A DNA stretch of 64,000 nucleotides from Rhodoferax sp. BAB1. GTDB taxonomy: Bacteria; Pseudomonadota; Gammaproteobacteria; Burkholderiales; Burkholderiaceae_C. Shown here in pieces: positions 27,201 to 34,748 of the stretch; the first letter of the stretch is position 1, and each line of letters starts with the position of its first letter. A program made the translations under genes and the position numbers. The stretch lies in NCBI RefSeq assembly GCF_013334205.1, contig NZ_CP054424.1, positions 1,632,001 to 1,696,000 of the forward strand, written 5' to 3'. Below the pieces are notes generated by a model, which worked only from the letters and a program-made list of their open reading frames with translations, ran no database searches and was not told the DNA's origin.

Positions 27201-28226
27201 CCCCGTGGCCGAGGTATGGGCCTCGTAGGTGGCGTCCCGGCAATCACCGATATCCTCACGGGCCCGTTCCGCTTCGACAAGAATTCTACGGACAGCTTCA
27301 TTGACCGCAGGCATCTCGGCATCACTGGCTGCAATCTCCGCGGCCTTGGTCGCCATCTCGATCAGGCTTGCATGGGCCGTATCGGCCGACTGGGCCGCGC
27401 CCAGCGCCGCCTGCGCATCGGCGAGCGCCTCTTGCGTGGCCAGAAGAATGCTTGTGCCTGCCGCTTGTCCGGCCTGAATCTGCGCGTCGGTTGGCTGTCC
27501 GGCGGCCGGGCCGGCCGCAAGGACCTGCTCCCCCATGAGGAGACGGTCGCCGACCTTGAGCTCGACAGGCGCCAGCAGCTGCTCGGGATAGGAGATGTGG
27601 AATTCCGTCGTGGAGGGCTCAATCTCATGTTGAATCAACGGCCTGTACAAATGGAACCGGCTGAGCCAGGGATATGCCGTGATCTCTTGCCTGGTTTCAA
27701 AATCGGCGGGCTTCCCGGTCTCTTCAAGCGTCGCCTTGAGCGGGAATCCGGCGGGGATGAGCACCGGTTCGTTCTTCTTGATCTCGAACGCGAAGACGGC
27801 CTTGCCACCGACCGCCGGCGACAGGCGGTAGCCGAGCAGACGGACCAGGTCGGAAATGCTGGAGCGCCATTTGGCTGTCCTCAAGAAGGCTTCGTTGGCG
27901 TAGGTCTCCTGGTAGAAGGTCAGGATGTCGCCGAGGATCGAGGCGCCCTCGAGCAAGGCGATGGCCGGGTCATCGGAAGTGCGATGCGTCCAGTTCCTGA
28001 GTGCCGGAGCCTGATTGACCCGATGGAACAGCCACTCACGCATCGTCCCGTAGGTGCCGATGCGGTAATTGAAATGCGACAGCGCCGGCCGGTTGTCGGA
28101 GCTGGTGCGGGCTTCGGGTTCGCAGCAGGGGCACCCCTCGCCGTGAACGGCGGGCGGATTTTCACCCGGTCTGCGCGGAAAGCGCAGAGGCTGGACGCAG
28201 CCGTTGTCGCATGTGTCGTCGCTCAT
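24225..28226 (-). CDS. Large baseplate J-like wedge protein with Ala-rich helical insertion
   Basis: 1333 residues. The N-terminus has a CEP-type Cys patch (EGCPCCEPEA) and the motif DDPAIALLEGASILGDILTFYQ, followed by NEAFLRTAKWRSSISDLVRL, both characteristic of baseplate J/gp6-family wedge proteins in contractile systems (Pvc11/12 position). Between about residues 244 and 630 lies a very Ala-rich, heptad-like helical region, for example AQAALGAAQSADTAHASL and AKEAAENAVRLAAIAQSSAA. Beta-rich domains and a C-terminal J-like domain (GVARCAAAWQLVENVPAVVV) follow. The helical insertion is unusual for a wedge protein. The start overlaps the previous stop by 4 bases. Confidence 0.82.
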   Translation of the reverse strand: MSDDTCDNGCVQPLRFPRRPGENPPAVHGEGCPCCEPEARTSSDNRPALSHFNYRIGTYGTMREWLFHRVNQAPALRNWTHRTSDDPAIALLEGASILGDILTFYQETYANEAFLRTAKWRSSISDLVRLLGYRLSPAVGGKAVFAFEIKKNEPVLIPAGFPLKATLEETGKPADFETRQEITAYPWLSRFHLYRPLIQHEIEPSTTEFHISYPEQLLAPVELKVGDRLLMGEQVLAAGPAAGQPTDAQIQAGQAAGTSILLATQEALADAQAALGAAQSADTAHASLIEMATKAAEIAASDAEMPAVNEAVRRILVEAERAREDIGDCRDATYEAHTSATGMSSLVLGIAGDRALAPGVADADFQAILAMVRPETEEVDRQAQRALDQANAGRLASDPGLKYSEDRMDLYARNATASALASQQADQAAKEAAENAVRLAAIAQSSAAAGASDRVAATALANEADRLGGIAETEAGQVKPAIDLATVAAGAAFASAAASPIPFDPISDGLAVAAGVAVAAAVTEANQSATAVTDAKNKTREVFNALSASTTAAAAQSVTDRANAVAALGEASRLANDAVIAATNMARDRANLVYSIGVVIRRAGVVNDAARACVVELEKLIRSIRTVDIETVRESVIQSREVVDGDGNPARLKNAEIVIVDSVRELHGRKIFRIKGRLKRTGPVGHLSAFKLGRSFHHFGYNGPPTTTKVVEPMVSKSTTQTVAGRTTTTVTSPPIPERNIAFSRLLGGTTESVDRAIHLPGNAQATRIAEPPLGTLDFPLELEADNLAAGMTFVVQATLFGSPNTARSSEFAFTRKVAQVRPLTQTWGLMTGAASMVTFEQPLGAFSEGVRYRIADIRDFMLHEAVSPMLTIRSARKETTAHGGTTLSFLGTADQVRSLKGRRIMLDKANSEPAILTVEQVPAFLPLDTADFPILRTIALSAEVDYADFPNEKPVTIAYGNLVDADQGKTLPEVALGNGDASKVFQNFKLPKAPLTYHIVPENTPAETPEAEIYVDGRLWKQVDSFFGRGPQERIYIIREDAAGNSWVQFGDGKAGAQLSTGTGNVRAVYRIGAQAHGPLLADTKVQAAATLKNLDKIRMPMAATGGAPPEDGENARNAAPGKVQSLGRIVSLKDFEAEAAAIPGVARCAAAWQLVENVPAVVVSVLMETGRRAEIQAVRDTLNSYNTARGAGRTAIVVDEGRRMYVAVALHYALQPGFRADLVEPEIRRALGASSGLPAGQEDQTGLFSLRQRRFGGPEYSSSIEGVAQNVDGVLWARTISFMRLADADRPESIPLPSVGPLDTIVSCDAGHILCLYDRHLSLTAIKAQGS

Positions 28227-30931
28227 CGCCGGCCACCCTTGATTTCAAATGTGATGAAGCCACGCTCCATATGATCGGGATCGTTCTGAACAGAAATGAT
28301 TTCGTTGTATGCGATCTGGGTCAGCGATTCGACAGGCGCAAAAGGTGAATTCCAGCGCTTGATCGAGACGCTGGCGGGCGGCTCCGCGCTTCCCGGATGG
28401 GCTCTCTGGGCGACGGCATGCGCAACACCGCTCACCATGAACGCGCGACCGATGATCTGGCTCGCGTGGAGCGTCTGGCCGAAAGTCCAGAGGTCGGGAT
28501 GGAAGAACCCCATGCGGCCATCTGGAGTCCAGCCGTCTGAAAATTCCTGCTCCAGCTCGAACCTGATGTCTTCAGCCCAGACATCGGGTTTGGCGCAGAG
28601 AACCACCTTGATTTCGAGCGGGACGAATACCGGCGAGCGCACCTCCAGATCCTCGCCGATCAGGCGCACGGCATTCAGATGGGCTTCGATCCTCGTGCGC
28701 AGAGCATCCGACAGCTCGTTGGTGCCGATTGGGTCGATGGCGACATGCACAGTGCGCCAACTGCCAGTCCAGGCATACCGGGCGGCGGCACGCGAAACAC
28801 CGTCGATCTCCTCGGCGCGGGCTACGTAGTCGGTGATCGTCACGGCCCGAAGCTGCCGCTGCCGGTAGGCCTCCGGGACGCGTCGGATGATTTCGGCGAC
28901 GGGCTCGCGGTCCCTGCCGTTGGTCACGTCAAAAGGATTCCAGCAGGAACGCAGCCTGAGCGCGGGAGCCGCCGGATCAACAAGCACGGTCGACACATCA
29001 AAATTGACAATCGTGTCCGCCCCGACATTCCCATCCAGCGGCTCCCCATACTGATAGGTGGCGGTGACGACAGCGCCATCCGGCAGCTCCATGCCGTTCC
29101 TCCCGTTGCCAAAGCGGATCAGGCTGCGCCTGTTTTCATCCGTTTCGACCATGAAATGGTCCCCGCCCTCCGATGTATCCGTGCTGTGGATGAGATTCGG
29201 GACTTCGTTCCAGGGGTCGGAGGCCGCACCGGCCGAAGCCTGGACGCTGATCTTCAGCGTGGAAAGGGGTGCCACCTCACCCCCCGGCTCGGTATTGCGA
29301 TAGGCAAGAAAGGCGTCTGGCAGTCGGCAGATGGCGCCCCACCGGGTCCGTTCGTAATGGAACTCAAGCGCCAGCGCGGGATGGGTCCCCAGTGTTTCAC
29401 CGCGCTCTTTGAAGATCGAGGTCTTCTCCCTGCCGTGGAACACCTGGACCAGGTTTCCGTGAAAGAGGGAAATGTTGTTGACGGCGCCCGTGGCCATGCC
29501 GGGCTGGCCGGCAGGACAGCTGACCCGGAAACAATAGTCACGGCGCAGTGCATCTTCCTTTTCCCAGCGGACCCGGACAAACCACTCGCCCGTCACCGGA
29601 TCTTTGAGCGCGAGCGCGGCGGTTGCGGGATCGCTCCCGGCAAGCAGGCGCAGCAATTGCCGCTTCGATGGATCTCGCCCTGCGCTCAGGCCGGTCTCGG
29701 GGTTCAAATGCTCTTCGATCACCAGATACCTGGTTTTCCCGTTGCGGATCAGATCCTGGACTTCTTTCGCCGGCGCCTCCGTCGTCTCCGCGATGGGCGT
29801 CGCGGCATCGTCCAGGTAAAACTTCCGATAGAGCTTGAGATCGGCACGCACACTGCCGGCCTTCAACGTGGTGATGCTGTCGCTCCAGGTGTACAGGCCG
29901 ATATTGTTCAGATACTGGTGCAGGGTCCGTGTGGAGGTCCCCGTGTCTTGCCCGGCCTCATCCCGGTGCCGCGACATGAAGACAATCGACTGGTCCGCCT
30001 CCTTTTTGGGCACATCGACCGTGCTCTCGCCCGCCCAGACCTTGAGTCCGTCCTTGAGCTGGAACACCTTGGGCGATCCGGCATCGTGCTCGATCTCGAT
30101 CGCCAGCCATGACGACGCCTGATTGCCCTGATGGATGTGATAGTCCATCAGACGGGCGTGGCGGGCTATCGATACGCGCTTGCGGGCGGACGCGATGAAG
30201 GCCTCGTTCATGACCCGATCCTGATAATCGCTCAGCTCGTCCGCGGCGACGCTGAAGAGTTCGGCCAGAACCATATCGAGGTCGGCCTCGCTCGTCGGCT
30301 CCCATTCCGGAACGCGAGCCATCATGGCCGCGATCATCGTCTGGCGAAACGAGCCATAGTCCTTCGCGAGATAGTCGATGGCGGGCTCGGGCAACGGCGG
30401 CAGCGCTGTCTCCCATTCGGGGGCGCAATTCGTGTTGAAACAGCCGGGCCGGAATTTGAAACTGATCTCGGAGAACAAGGGATCGAAGACCCACCCGGAA
30501 CCCGACACGGCACCCACCCCGAGGAGGTAGGTCGAGTAGTCGCCGATGGGTTTCACACGAAGAACCAGCACGGGTTTCCCCGGGATCGGCATCGTGATCG
30601 ACGCCGGCGCCGGCAAGGGTGCGACATTCACCTGGACCTGCCCCAGCGCGCCTCCTGCGCGTATGCGCGACCCGCCCGATACCGTGAAAATCGATTTCGC
30701 CAGCGACCTCTCGGCCGTGTACCTGGCAACGATGTCCGCCAGGAAATTCAGATTGAAGAAATGGACCTCAAGACGCGCTTCGTCGCCAGGGTTGTCCACC
30801 GCGATGACGCGAACGAACTTGATGCCGTTGGGCGCGTTGGCCGCCGGCGCGTCCGTCATCAATCGCGCACGCTCCGCCAGGGGCTCACCCAGAGCGAGCT
30901 CTCGCAGGGGTTTTTCGAGGTCGTTGTACAT
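28223..30931 (-). CDS. Baseplate J-like wedge protein (Pvc11-like)
   Basis: 902 residues. The central motif IDYLAKDYGSFRQTMIAAMM, then ADLDMVLAELFSVAADELSD and YQDRVMNEAFIASARKRVSI, is typical of eCIS baseplate J proteins. The C-terminal domain (YVARAEEIDGVSRAAARYAW, HVAIDPIGTNELSDALR, RLIGEDLEVRSPVFVPLEIK) matches the phage J C-terminal fold. It forms the inner baseplate wedge with gp25 (encoded just upstream) and the 1333-residue J-like protein (overlapping downstream). Confidence 0.88.
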   Translation of the reverse strand: MYNDLEKPLRELALGEPLAERARLMTDAPAANAPNGIKFVRVIAVDNPGDEARLEVHFFNLNFLADIVARYTAERSLAKSIFTVSGGSRIRAGGALGQVQVNVAPLPAPASITMPIPGKPVLVLRVKPIGDYSTYLLGVGAVSGSGWVFDPLFSEISFKFRPGCFNTNCAPEWETALPPLPEPAIDYLAKDYGSFRQTMIAAMMARVPEWEPTSEADLDMVLAELFSVAADELSDYQDRVMNEAFIASARKRVSIARHARLMDYHIHQGNQASSWLAIEIEHDAGSPKVFQLKDGLKVWAGESTVDVPKKEADQSIVFMSRHRDEAGQDTGTSTRTLHQYLNNIGLYTWSDSITTLKAGSVRADLKLYRKFYLDDAATPIAETTEAPAKEVQDLIRNGKTRYLVIEEHLNPETGLSAGRDPSKRQLLRLLAGSDPATAALALKDPVTGEWFVRVRWEKEDALRRDYCFRVSCPAGQPGMATGAVNNISLFHGNLVQVFHGREKTSIFKERGETLGTHPALALEFHYERTRWGAICRLPDAFLAYRNTEPGGEVAPLSTLKISVQASAGAASDPWNEVPNLIHSTDTSEGGDHFMVETDENRRSLIRFGNGRNGMELPDGAVVTATYQYGEPLDGNVGADTIVNFDVSTVLVDPAAPALRLRSCWNPFDVTNGRDREPVAEIIRRVPEAYRQRQLRAVTITDYVARAEEIDGVSRAAARYAWTGSWRTVHVAIDPIGTNELSDALRTRIEAHLNAVRLIGEDLEVRSPVFVPLEIKVVLCAKPDVWAEDIRFELEQEFSDGWTPDGRMGFFHPDLWTFGQTLHASQIIGRAFMVSGVAHAVAQRAHPGSAEPPASVSIKRWNSPFAPVESLTQIAYNEIISVQNDPDHMERGFITFEIKGGRR

Positions 30932-30945
30932 ATGCTGGACGAGTG

Positions 30946-31326
30946 TCAGGTGCCTTCCCGCTGGAAGCGCAGCAGGTGGGACTCTTCGGTGCCCGCCAGG
31001 CGATACCGGATATCGACCGTGATCGTCGCGTTCTCGATATCGACCTTGATGAAATCCAGCACCACTCGATGTCCCAGCCAGCGATTGATGGCCTGAGTGA
31101 TCGTCGCTTTGGCGACGGCACCGGTTGCCTCGTCCGCCGCCTCGAAGACCAGCCGACGCACGCCTCCGCCAAAATCGACAAGGAACGGACGCTCCCCCTG
31201 ATTGGTAAGGATCAGCTGGACGATCTCGTCTCGAATGTGCTCGTCGAGCGTTCGCACCGTCCGCATCCGACCGTCGTCGCCGACACGGAATGGGAACGCG
31301 AGATGTTTTCCGTTCTGGAGTTTCAT
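30946..31326 (-). CDS. gp25/gpW-like baseplate wedge protein (Pvc9-like)
   Basis: Start chosen at ATG 31326, 4 bases after the PAAR stop, because MKLQNGKHLAFPF begins the family alignment; an upstream extension in this frame would overlap the PAAR gene completely. The product is 126 residues. The features are TVRTLDEHIRDEIVQLILTN, a conserved GERPFLVDFGGGVR loop, and a C-terminal strand pair (VVLDFIKVDIENATITVDI), all typical of gp25/GPW proteins that tie the baseplate to the first sheath ring. Confidence 0.88.
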   Translation of the reverse strand: MKLQNGKHLAFPFRVGDDGRMRTVRTLDEHIRDEIVQLILTNQGERPFLVDFGGGVRRLVFEAADEATGAVAKATITQAINRWLGHRVVLDFIKVDIENATITVDIRYRLAGTEESHLLRFQREGT

Positions 31327-31330
31327 ATGT

Positions 31331-31666
31331 CTACGTCGCCTGCGCCCTGGTTTGCATCGGAGAGACGATGGCCATGCCCTGCGTCGAACCTTCTGCGCTG
31401 ATGCATCTGCCCACGCTCGTCTGAACGAGTACGCTGATGTTGTCGACCTTGCACATGGTCGCGCCCGCCGTCCATTCGATTCGCACGCAGGGCGAGGGCT
31501 TCGGCCCTGGCAGCGTGAACGGGCAGCCCGCGACCACATGCACGTCGGACTCGAGCAGGGCGAGTGCGCTCTCGACCTTCACTTTCGCGTTCATGGTGGT
31601 CAACGTCGCCGTACCGCCATGAGTGCACCGGATCTGGCTTGCTGTTGTCAGCAGGTATCCAGGCAT
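31331..31666 (-). CDS. PAAR-like spike tip protein
   Basis: 111 residues starting MPGYLLTTASQIRCTHGGTA, the opening typical of PAAR-like tips. His and Cys residues (CTHGG, CPF, CVRIEW, MCKVD, CISAEG) are spaced through short strands and could bind metal. It lies between the gp5-like spike and gp25 genes, the usual eCIS position for the Pvc10-type tip. It would cap the spike and pierce the target envelope. Gaps of 4 bases on both sides imply coupled translation. Confidence 0.8.
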   Translation of the reverse strand: MPGYLLTTASQIRCTHGGTATLTTMNAKVKVESALALLESDVHVVAGCPFTLPGPKPSPCVRIEWTAGATMCKVDNISVLVQTSVGRCISAEGSTQGMAIVSPMQTRAQAT

Positions 31667-31670
31667 GACA

Positions 31671-32315
31671 TCAGGCTCCTATCTTCATGGCGCCGCTCCC
31701 GATATCCACGCCGCCCGATGTCAGCTTGACGGACCCGACCGAACTCGTCTGGAGGGTGATCTGGCCGGCCTCGATCTTGATCTGCGGCTGGGGCGACACC
31801 GCGCCGGCCTGCAGGGTGATATCCGTCTTGGTCAGCTTGATGGTGGAATCACCGATCCTGATCGTGACATCGCTGTCGGTCATGGTGACTTCGGCTCCCG
31901 CGGCATGAAGCAGCTGGACATTGTCGGCATCGTCATTCAACAGGAGCTTGTGGCCCTTGGACGTGATGAAGCTGCGGACCAGGGGGCCCTTGGGTTCGGG
32001 CATCGCACCGTCCGCCCACCAGAAACCCGTCCAGATCGGAAGCGACGGGTTTCCGGCTTCGAATTCGATCCAGACACCGTCGCCGGATTCCGGGATGGCC
32101 ACAAATCCATGCTTGCTCCCTGCAAAGGGGGAGCAGGGGCGGACTCTCTCCAGCACGAAATCGGGCCCGAAGACATCCGGCACCTTGACCGAGATGATTC
32201 CGAGTTCATCACCCGTTTCGACGGAATCGACCGTTCCCCGGTATTTCCCGAAACGCGAATGATTTCTCCACTCGGCGAGCTCGATCAGAAGAGACTCGTA
32301 TTCAGAGTTGCTCAT
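31671..32315 (-). CDS. gp5/VgrG-type spike protein (OB fold plus beta-helix), separate from the hub
   Basis: 214 residues. An OB-fold region (FGKYRGTVDSVETGDELGII, then GDGVWIEFEAGNPSLPIWTG, FWW) is followed by a repetitive C-terminal strand region (VTMTDSDVTIRIGDSTIKLT, TDITLQAG, QIKIEAGQITLQTSS) that should form the trimeric beta-helix needle. The start overlaps the hub stop by one base (TGATG). In Afp/PVC systems (Pvc8) hub and spike are fused; here they are two genes, as in many phages (gpV/gp5 type). Confidence 0.85.
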   Translation of the reverse strand: MSNSEYESLLIELAEWRNHSRFGKYRGTVDSVETGDELGIISVKVPDVFGPDFVLERVRPCSPFAGSKHGFVAIPESGDGVWIEFEAGNPSLPIWTGFWWADGAMPEPKGPLVRSFITSKGHKLLLNDDADNVQLLHAAGAEVTMTDSDVTIRIGDSTIKLTKTDITLQAGAVSPQPQIKIEAGQITLQTSSVGSVKLTSGGVDIGSGAMKIGA

Positions 32316-33478
32316 CAGAATATATCCATCTGGACGTTGAAAACAGCCGCCAACGAGGCCGCCGCCCGGGGCGCGGAGCTATCGGACGCGTCCGACGCGG
32401 AAACCACATTGCCAAGCATCGTGAAGCTTTGCGTGTACTCAGATACGCCCAGCGTATGCACGACCTTTTGAATCACGTAGTCCGTGCTGTATCGGCTGGC
32501 CGACACCCTGACAGAGACCATCCTGTAGGGGCTAAGGATCGCTTCGTAAAGCGCGGGGATGACGCTCCCCTCCGCCCTGAGCGTGAAGCCCGATTCCCCG
32601 GCCATGCCGAGGGCCGCTTCCGACAGATCGGTCAGGTCCCCCGTCCCGGGCGGAAGACGGCGCAGGCGCAGATCGGCGTCGTCGCCGGTCGTCGCACCGG
32701 TGCGTCCCGAGGTCAGGCTGTCGTCGGGGCCGGCACTCGCCGTCGTGACGCTCAAATCGCTCATGCTGAGATGCGCGCCTTCGACTCTGGACGCACGGTC
32801 CGAATTGCGCTGGATGCGGAAGCTGGAGATATTGCGCCTCGGCCCCCCCAGGAACATCGCCGGCAAGCCGTCATCCGGCTCGTCGGGGAGACACTTGAAG
32901 CAGCCCTTGCTGGTGCCTACGGAGCCGCCGGGCAGCACGTAGGCGTGGAAGTTCGTGTACCTGGCCGCGATGGAACGCAGCATCTGCATCATCGTGCCGT
33001 GCTGGTTGGGGACAACCGACGCATCGGGGCGATCGGGAAGCGTATCGATATCAGGCTCCTCCCCGAGCGCCGCCCGATCGAATATCGCACTCACGATTTC
33101 ACCATCGCTCTGTCCGGCATAGGAAACGGACTCGGCGTGACGATGCAGCCTGATCGTATCGTCGTGAACGACAAGCGTGACGGTGCTGAGCCCCGGTGAG
33201 GCGTTGTAGTCAGGCTCCTGGGATTGGATGCTGCCGTCGATCAGGGGAACAAAATCTCCCTCGCCTATGCGCGCTTCGATGCGGACGCGGGCAAACTCCG
33301 CATGGTTCGGGTCGTTTTCCCCGTCCCAGGAGCCATCCTCGGCGATGCAGACGGGAATCTTGATCCTCGCCTCCCAGGCACGGCCGATCTCCTGCTCGAC
33401 GACGATCTCCTCGATCGCATCCAGCTGCTCCCGCGACGCCAGGACGCCCCCGAAATAGACCCTGAATTCCTTGTTCAT
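32315..33478 (-). CDS. gp27/VgrG-N-like baseplate hub protein
   Basis: 387 residues. It begins EFRVYFGGVLASREQLDAIE, then EIGRAWEARIKIPV, and continues with VTLVVHDDTIRLHRHAESVS and GTMMQMLRSIAARYTNFHAY, the pattern of gp27/phage late-control D hub domains. The C-terminal YRMVSVRVSASRYSTDYVIQ, then VVHTLGVSEYTQSFTMLGN, resembles the second barrel. It forms the trimeric ring on which the tube starts and beneath which the spike sits. It corresponds to the N-terminal half of Pvc8. Confidence 0.83.
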   Translation of the reverse strand: MNKEFRVYFGGVLASREQLDAIEEIVVEQEIGRAWEARIKIPVCIAEDGSWDGENDPNHAEFARVRIEARIGEGDFVPLIDGSIQSQEPDYNASPGLSTVTLVVHDDTIRLHRHAESVSYAGQSDGEIVSAIFDRAALGEEPDIDTLPDRPDASVVPNQHGTMMQMLRSIAARYTNFHAYVLPGGSVGTSKGCFKCLPDEPDDGLPAMFLGGPRRNISSFRIQRNSDRASRVEGAHLSMSDLSVTTASAGPDDSLTSGRTGATTGDDADLRLRRLPPGTGDLTDLSEAALGMAGESGFTLRAEGSVIPALYEAILSPYRMVSVRVSASRYSTDYVIQKVVHTLGVSEYTQSFTMLGNVVSASDASDSSAPRAAASLAAVFNVQMDIF

Positions 33479-33481
33479 GGA

Positions 33482-33787
33482 TCAGCTTTTCGGAATCAGG
33501 ACGAAGGACGTGTCCTGCTTCGACAACGGGTTCCCCGGCTGCCTTGGCCTGACGAGGGTATTCGCCTCGAGCTCGGTATTGGCATCGGCGATGTGCCAAT
33601 ACCTGGTGCCATCCTTGTAGCGACGGTGCGCCGTGATGTCGAGCCGGTCTGAACCGCTCACCTGGGTCAGCTCTCCTTCGGTATACGGCAGCCGCCTTAG
33701 GGCCACGGCGCTGGTCTTGCCTTTGCCCCTGCCGGTCTCGACCTCCACGATCTGGCTCTTGAAATACCGGGAATTTGGATCAAACAT
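33482..33787 (-). CDS. LysM/gpX-like small tail protein
   Basis: 101 residues: FDPNSRYFKSQIVEVETGRG near the start, then VALRRLPYTEGELTQVSGSD and YKDGTRYWHIADANTELEAN. The RLPY and RYWHIADAN elements are the hallmarks of phage tail protein X and LysM-type tail proteins. It follows the CIS_tube-like gene by 13 bases, and the two together correspond to Afp7/Pvc7, which carries both parts in one chain. It should link the inner tube to the hub. Confidence 0.78.
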   Translation of the reverse strand: MFDPNSRYFKSQIVEVETGRGKGKTSAVALRRLPYTEGELTQVSGSDRLDITAHRRYKDGTRYWHIADANTELEANTLVRPRQPGNPLSKQDTSFVLIPKS

Positions 33788-33800
33788 GGATAAACCTCAA

Positions 33801-34463
33801 TCAAAAGGGAATCAGTTCGACGGCCTGCTCGGCGGTATTCGCCAGGTTGGCCATCGCCTGTGCGTCCTTGGCCATATTCGAATAACTCAAGGCGCCCTTG
33901 CCAATTTCGTCGTCGGAGCATGCGTCGGCGGCATTGACAGCCATCGTGATCGAGACTTCGGCCTGGATCGGGTTGAGCAAGAAGTCATATTGCTGCTCCG
34001 TAATGCTCATGGACTCGATGACGACCGGCAGGACCTTGTAAGGCCCCCAGATGAAGAGGATCCGGGGCATCTTCTGGCGCGGAATGGCTTGGCGGGGGTC
34101 ACCGGCCCCGTCGTCACCACCCAGGCCCAAGGCGGAGCCTATCGCCGAGGCGAGCTCATTCGCCGGATAGACCATCTTCTCCAGCGCCGCCAGACGGGCC
34201 CCCACGCCGAAGAGGCGTGCCAGGACCTTGTTCTTTCCGAACTCGTCGGCGGCGCTGAAATTCGCCTTGAGCGTGATTCGCTCTGTTGACGATTCGCCGG
34301 CCTGCGTCGTTTCACGCGCAATCGCCGATGCCGGACGTGGCGGGATCTCCACCGTTCGTGTCATCGTTTCGGGATTGAACTGAAAAATCACGACGTTGGG
34401 TATCGGCCCCATGAAGTCGGAGCCATATTCGATCAGCGCTCCCCGCATCAGAAAACCAGACAT
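33801..34463 (-). CDS. Contractile injection system tube-type (CIS_tube N-terminal) protein, Pvc7-like part
   Basis: 220 residues. VVIFQFNPETMTRTVEIPP near the start, then MPRILFIWGPYKVLPVVIES and YDFLLNPIQAEVSITM, is the signature of the CIS tube N-terminal domain that in other eCIS precedes LysM (Pvc7/Afp7). The C-terminal 40 residues are Ala/Asn-rich helix. Its LysM partner is the next gene. Role: tube-initiator or spike-adaptor layer between hub and tube. Confidence 0.82.
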   Translation of the reverse strand: MSGFLMRGALIEYGSDFMGPIPNVVIFQFNPETMTRTVEIPPRPASAIARETTQAGESSTERITLKANFSAADEFGKNKVLARLFGVGARLAALEKMVYPANELASAIGSALGLGGDDGAGDPRQAIPRQKMPRILFIWGPYKVLPVVIESMSITEQQYDFLLNPIQAEVSITMAVNAADACSDDEIGKGALSYSNMAKDAQAMANLANTAEQAVELIPF

Positions 34464-34481
34464 TTGTCTTCTTCCTTTCAG

Positions 34482-34745
34482 TCAGATCTTTTTCCGGAGC
34501 TCATCCACCACACGACCCGCAATCTGCCTCTTCATGCCGGCAACGCGCTGACTGCCGTCGGCCACGATCTTTACGGCCGATAACTCGCCGATTCCTTTTG
34601 CCCCCACCGCGTTCGCCGTTGAATCGGCCAGCCCGCGCATGATTTCCTGGGCCAGGCCCTGGCTCAGCGCCCGCCCCTGCGCGGCCGATCCGCCGCGGAT
34701 GCGGATGTTCATGGTCTCGACATGGATGCGTCGCTTGTTCATCAC
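34482..34745 (-). CDS. Small basic eCIS operon protein, function unknown
   Basis: 87 residues, rich in Arg, Lys, Gly and Ala, with no Cys: KRRIHVETMNIRIRGGSAAQ at the start, a helical middle (GLAQEIMRGLADSTANAV) and a basic end (VVDELRKKI). I do not recognise a family. It lies 3 bases after the AAA+ ATPase stop and 18 bases before the CIS_tube gene, so it is expressed with the structural genes. A small assembly or scaffold function is possible. Coding is supported by tight spacing and an uninterrupted frame only. Confidence 0.7.
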   Translation of the reverse strand: MMNKRRIHVETMNIRIRGGSAAQGRALSQGLAQEIMRGLADSTANAVGAKGIGELSAVKIVADGSQRVAGMKRQIAGRVVDELRKKI

Positions 34746-34748
34746 TTG

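Noticed and set aside
31323..31628. 101-codon minus-strand frame overlapping the PAAR and gp25 genes
   Set aside because: Arg/Glu-rich out-of-frame reading; the PAAR-like frame (31331-31666) has the conserved opening and Cys/His pattern.
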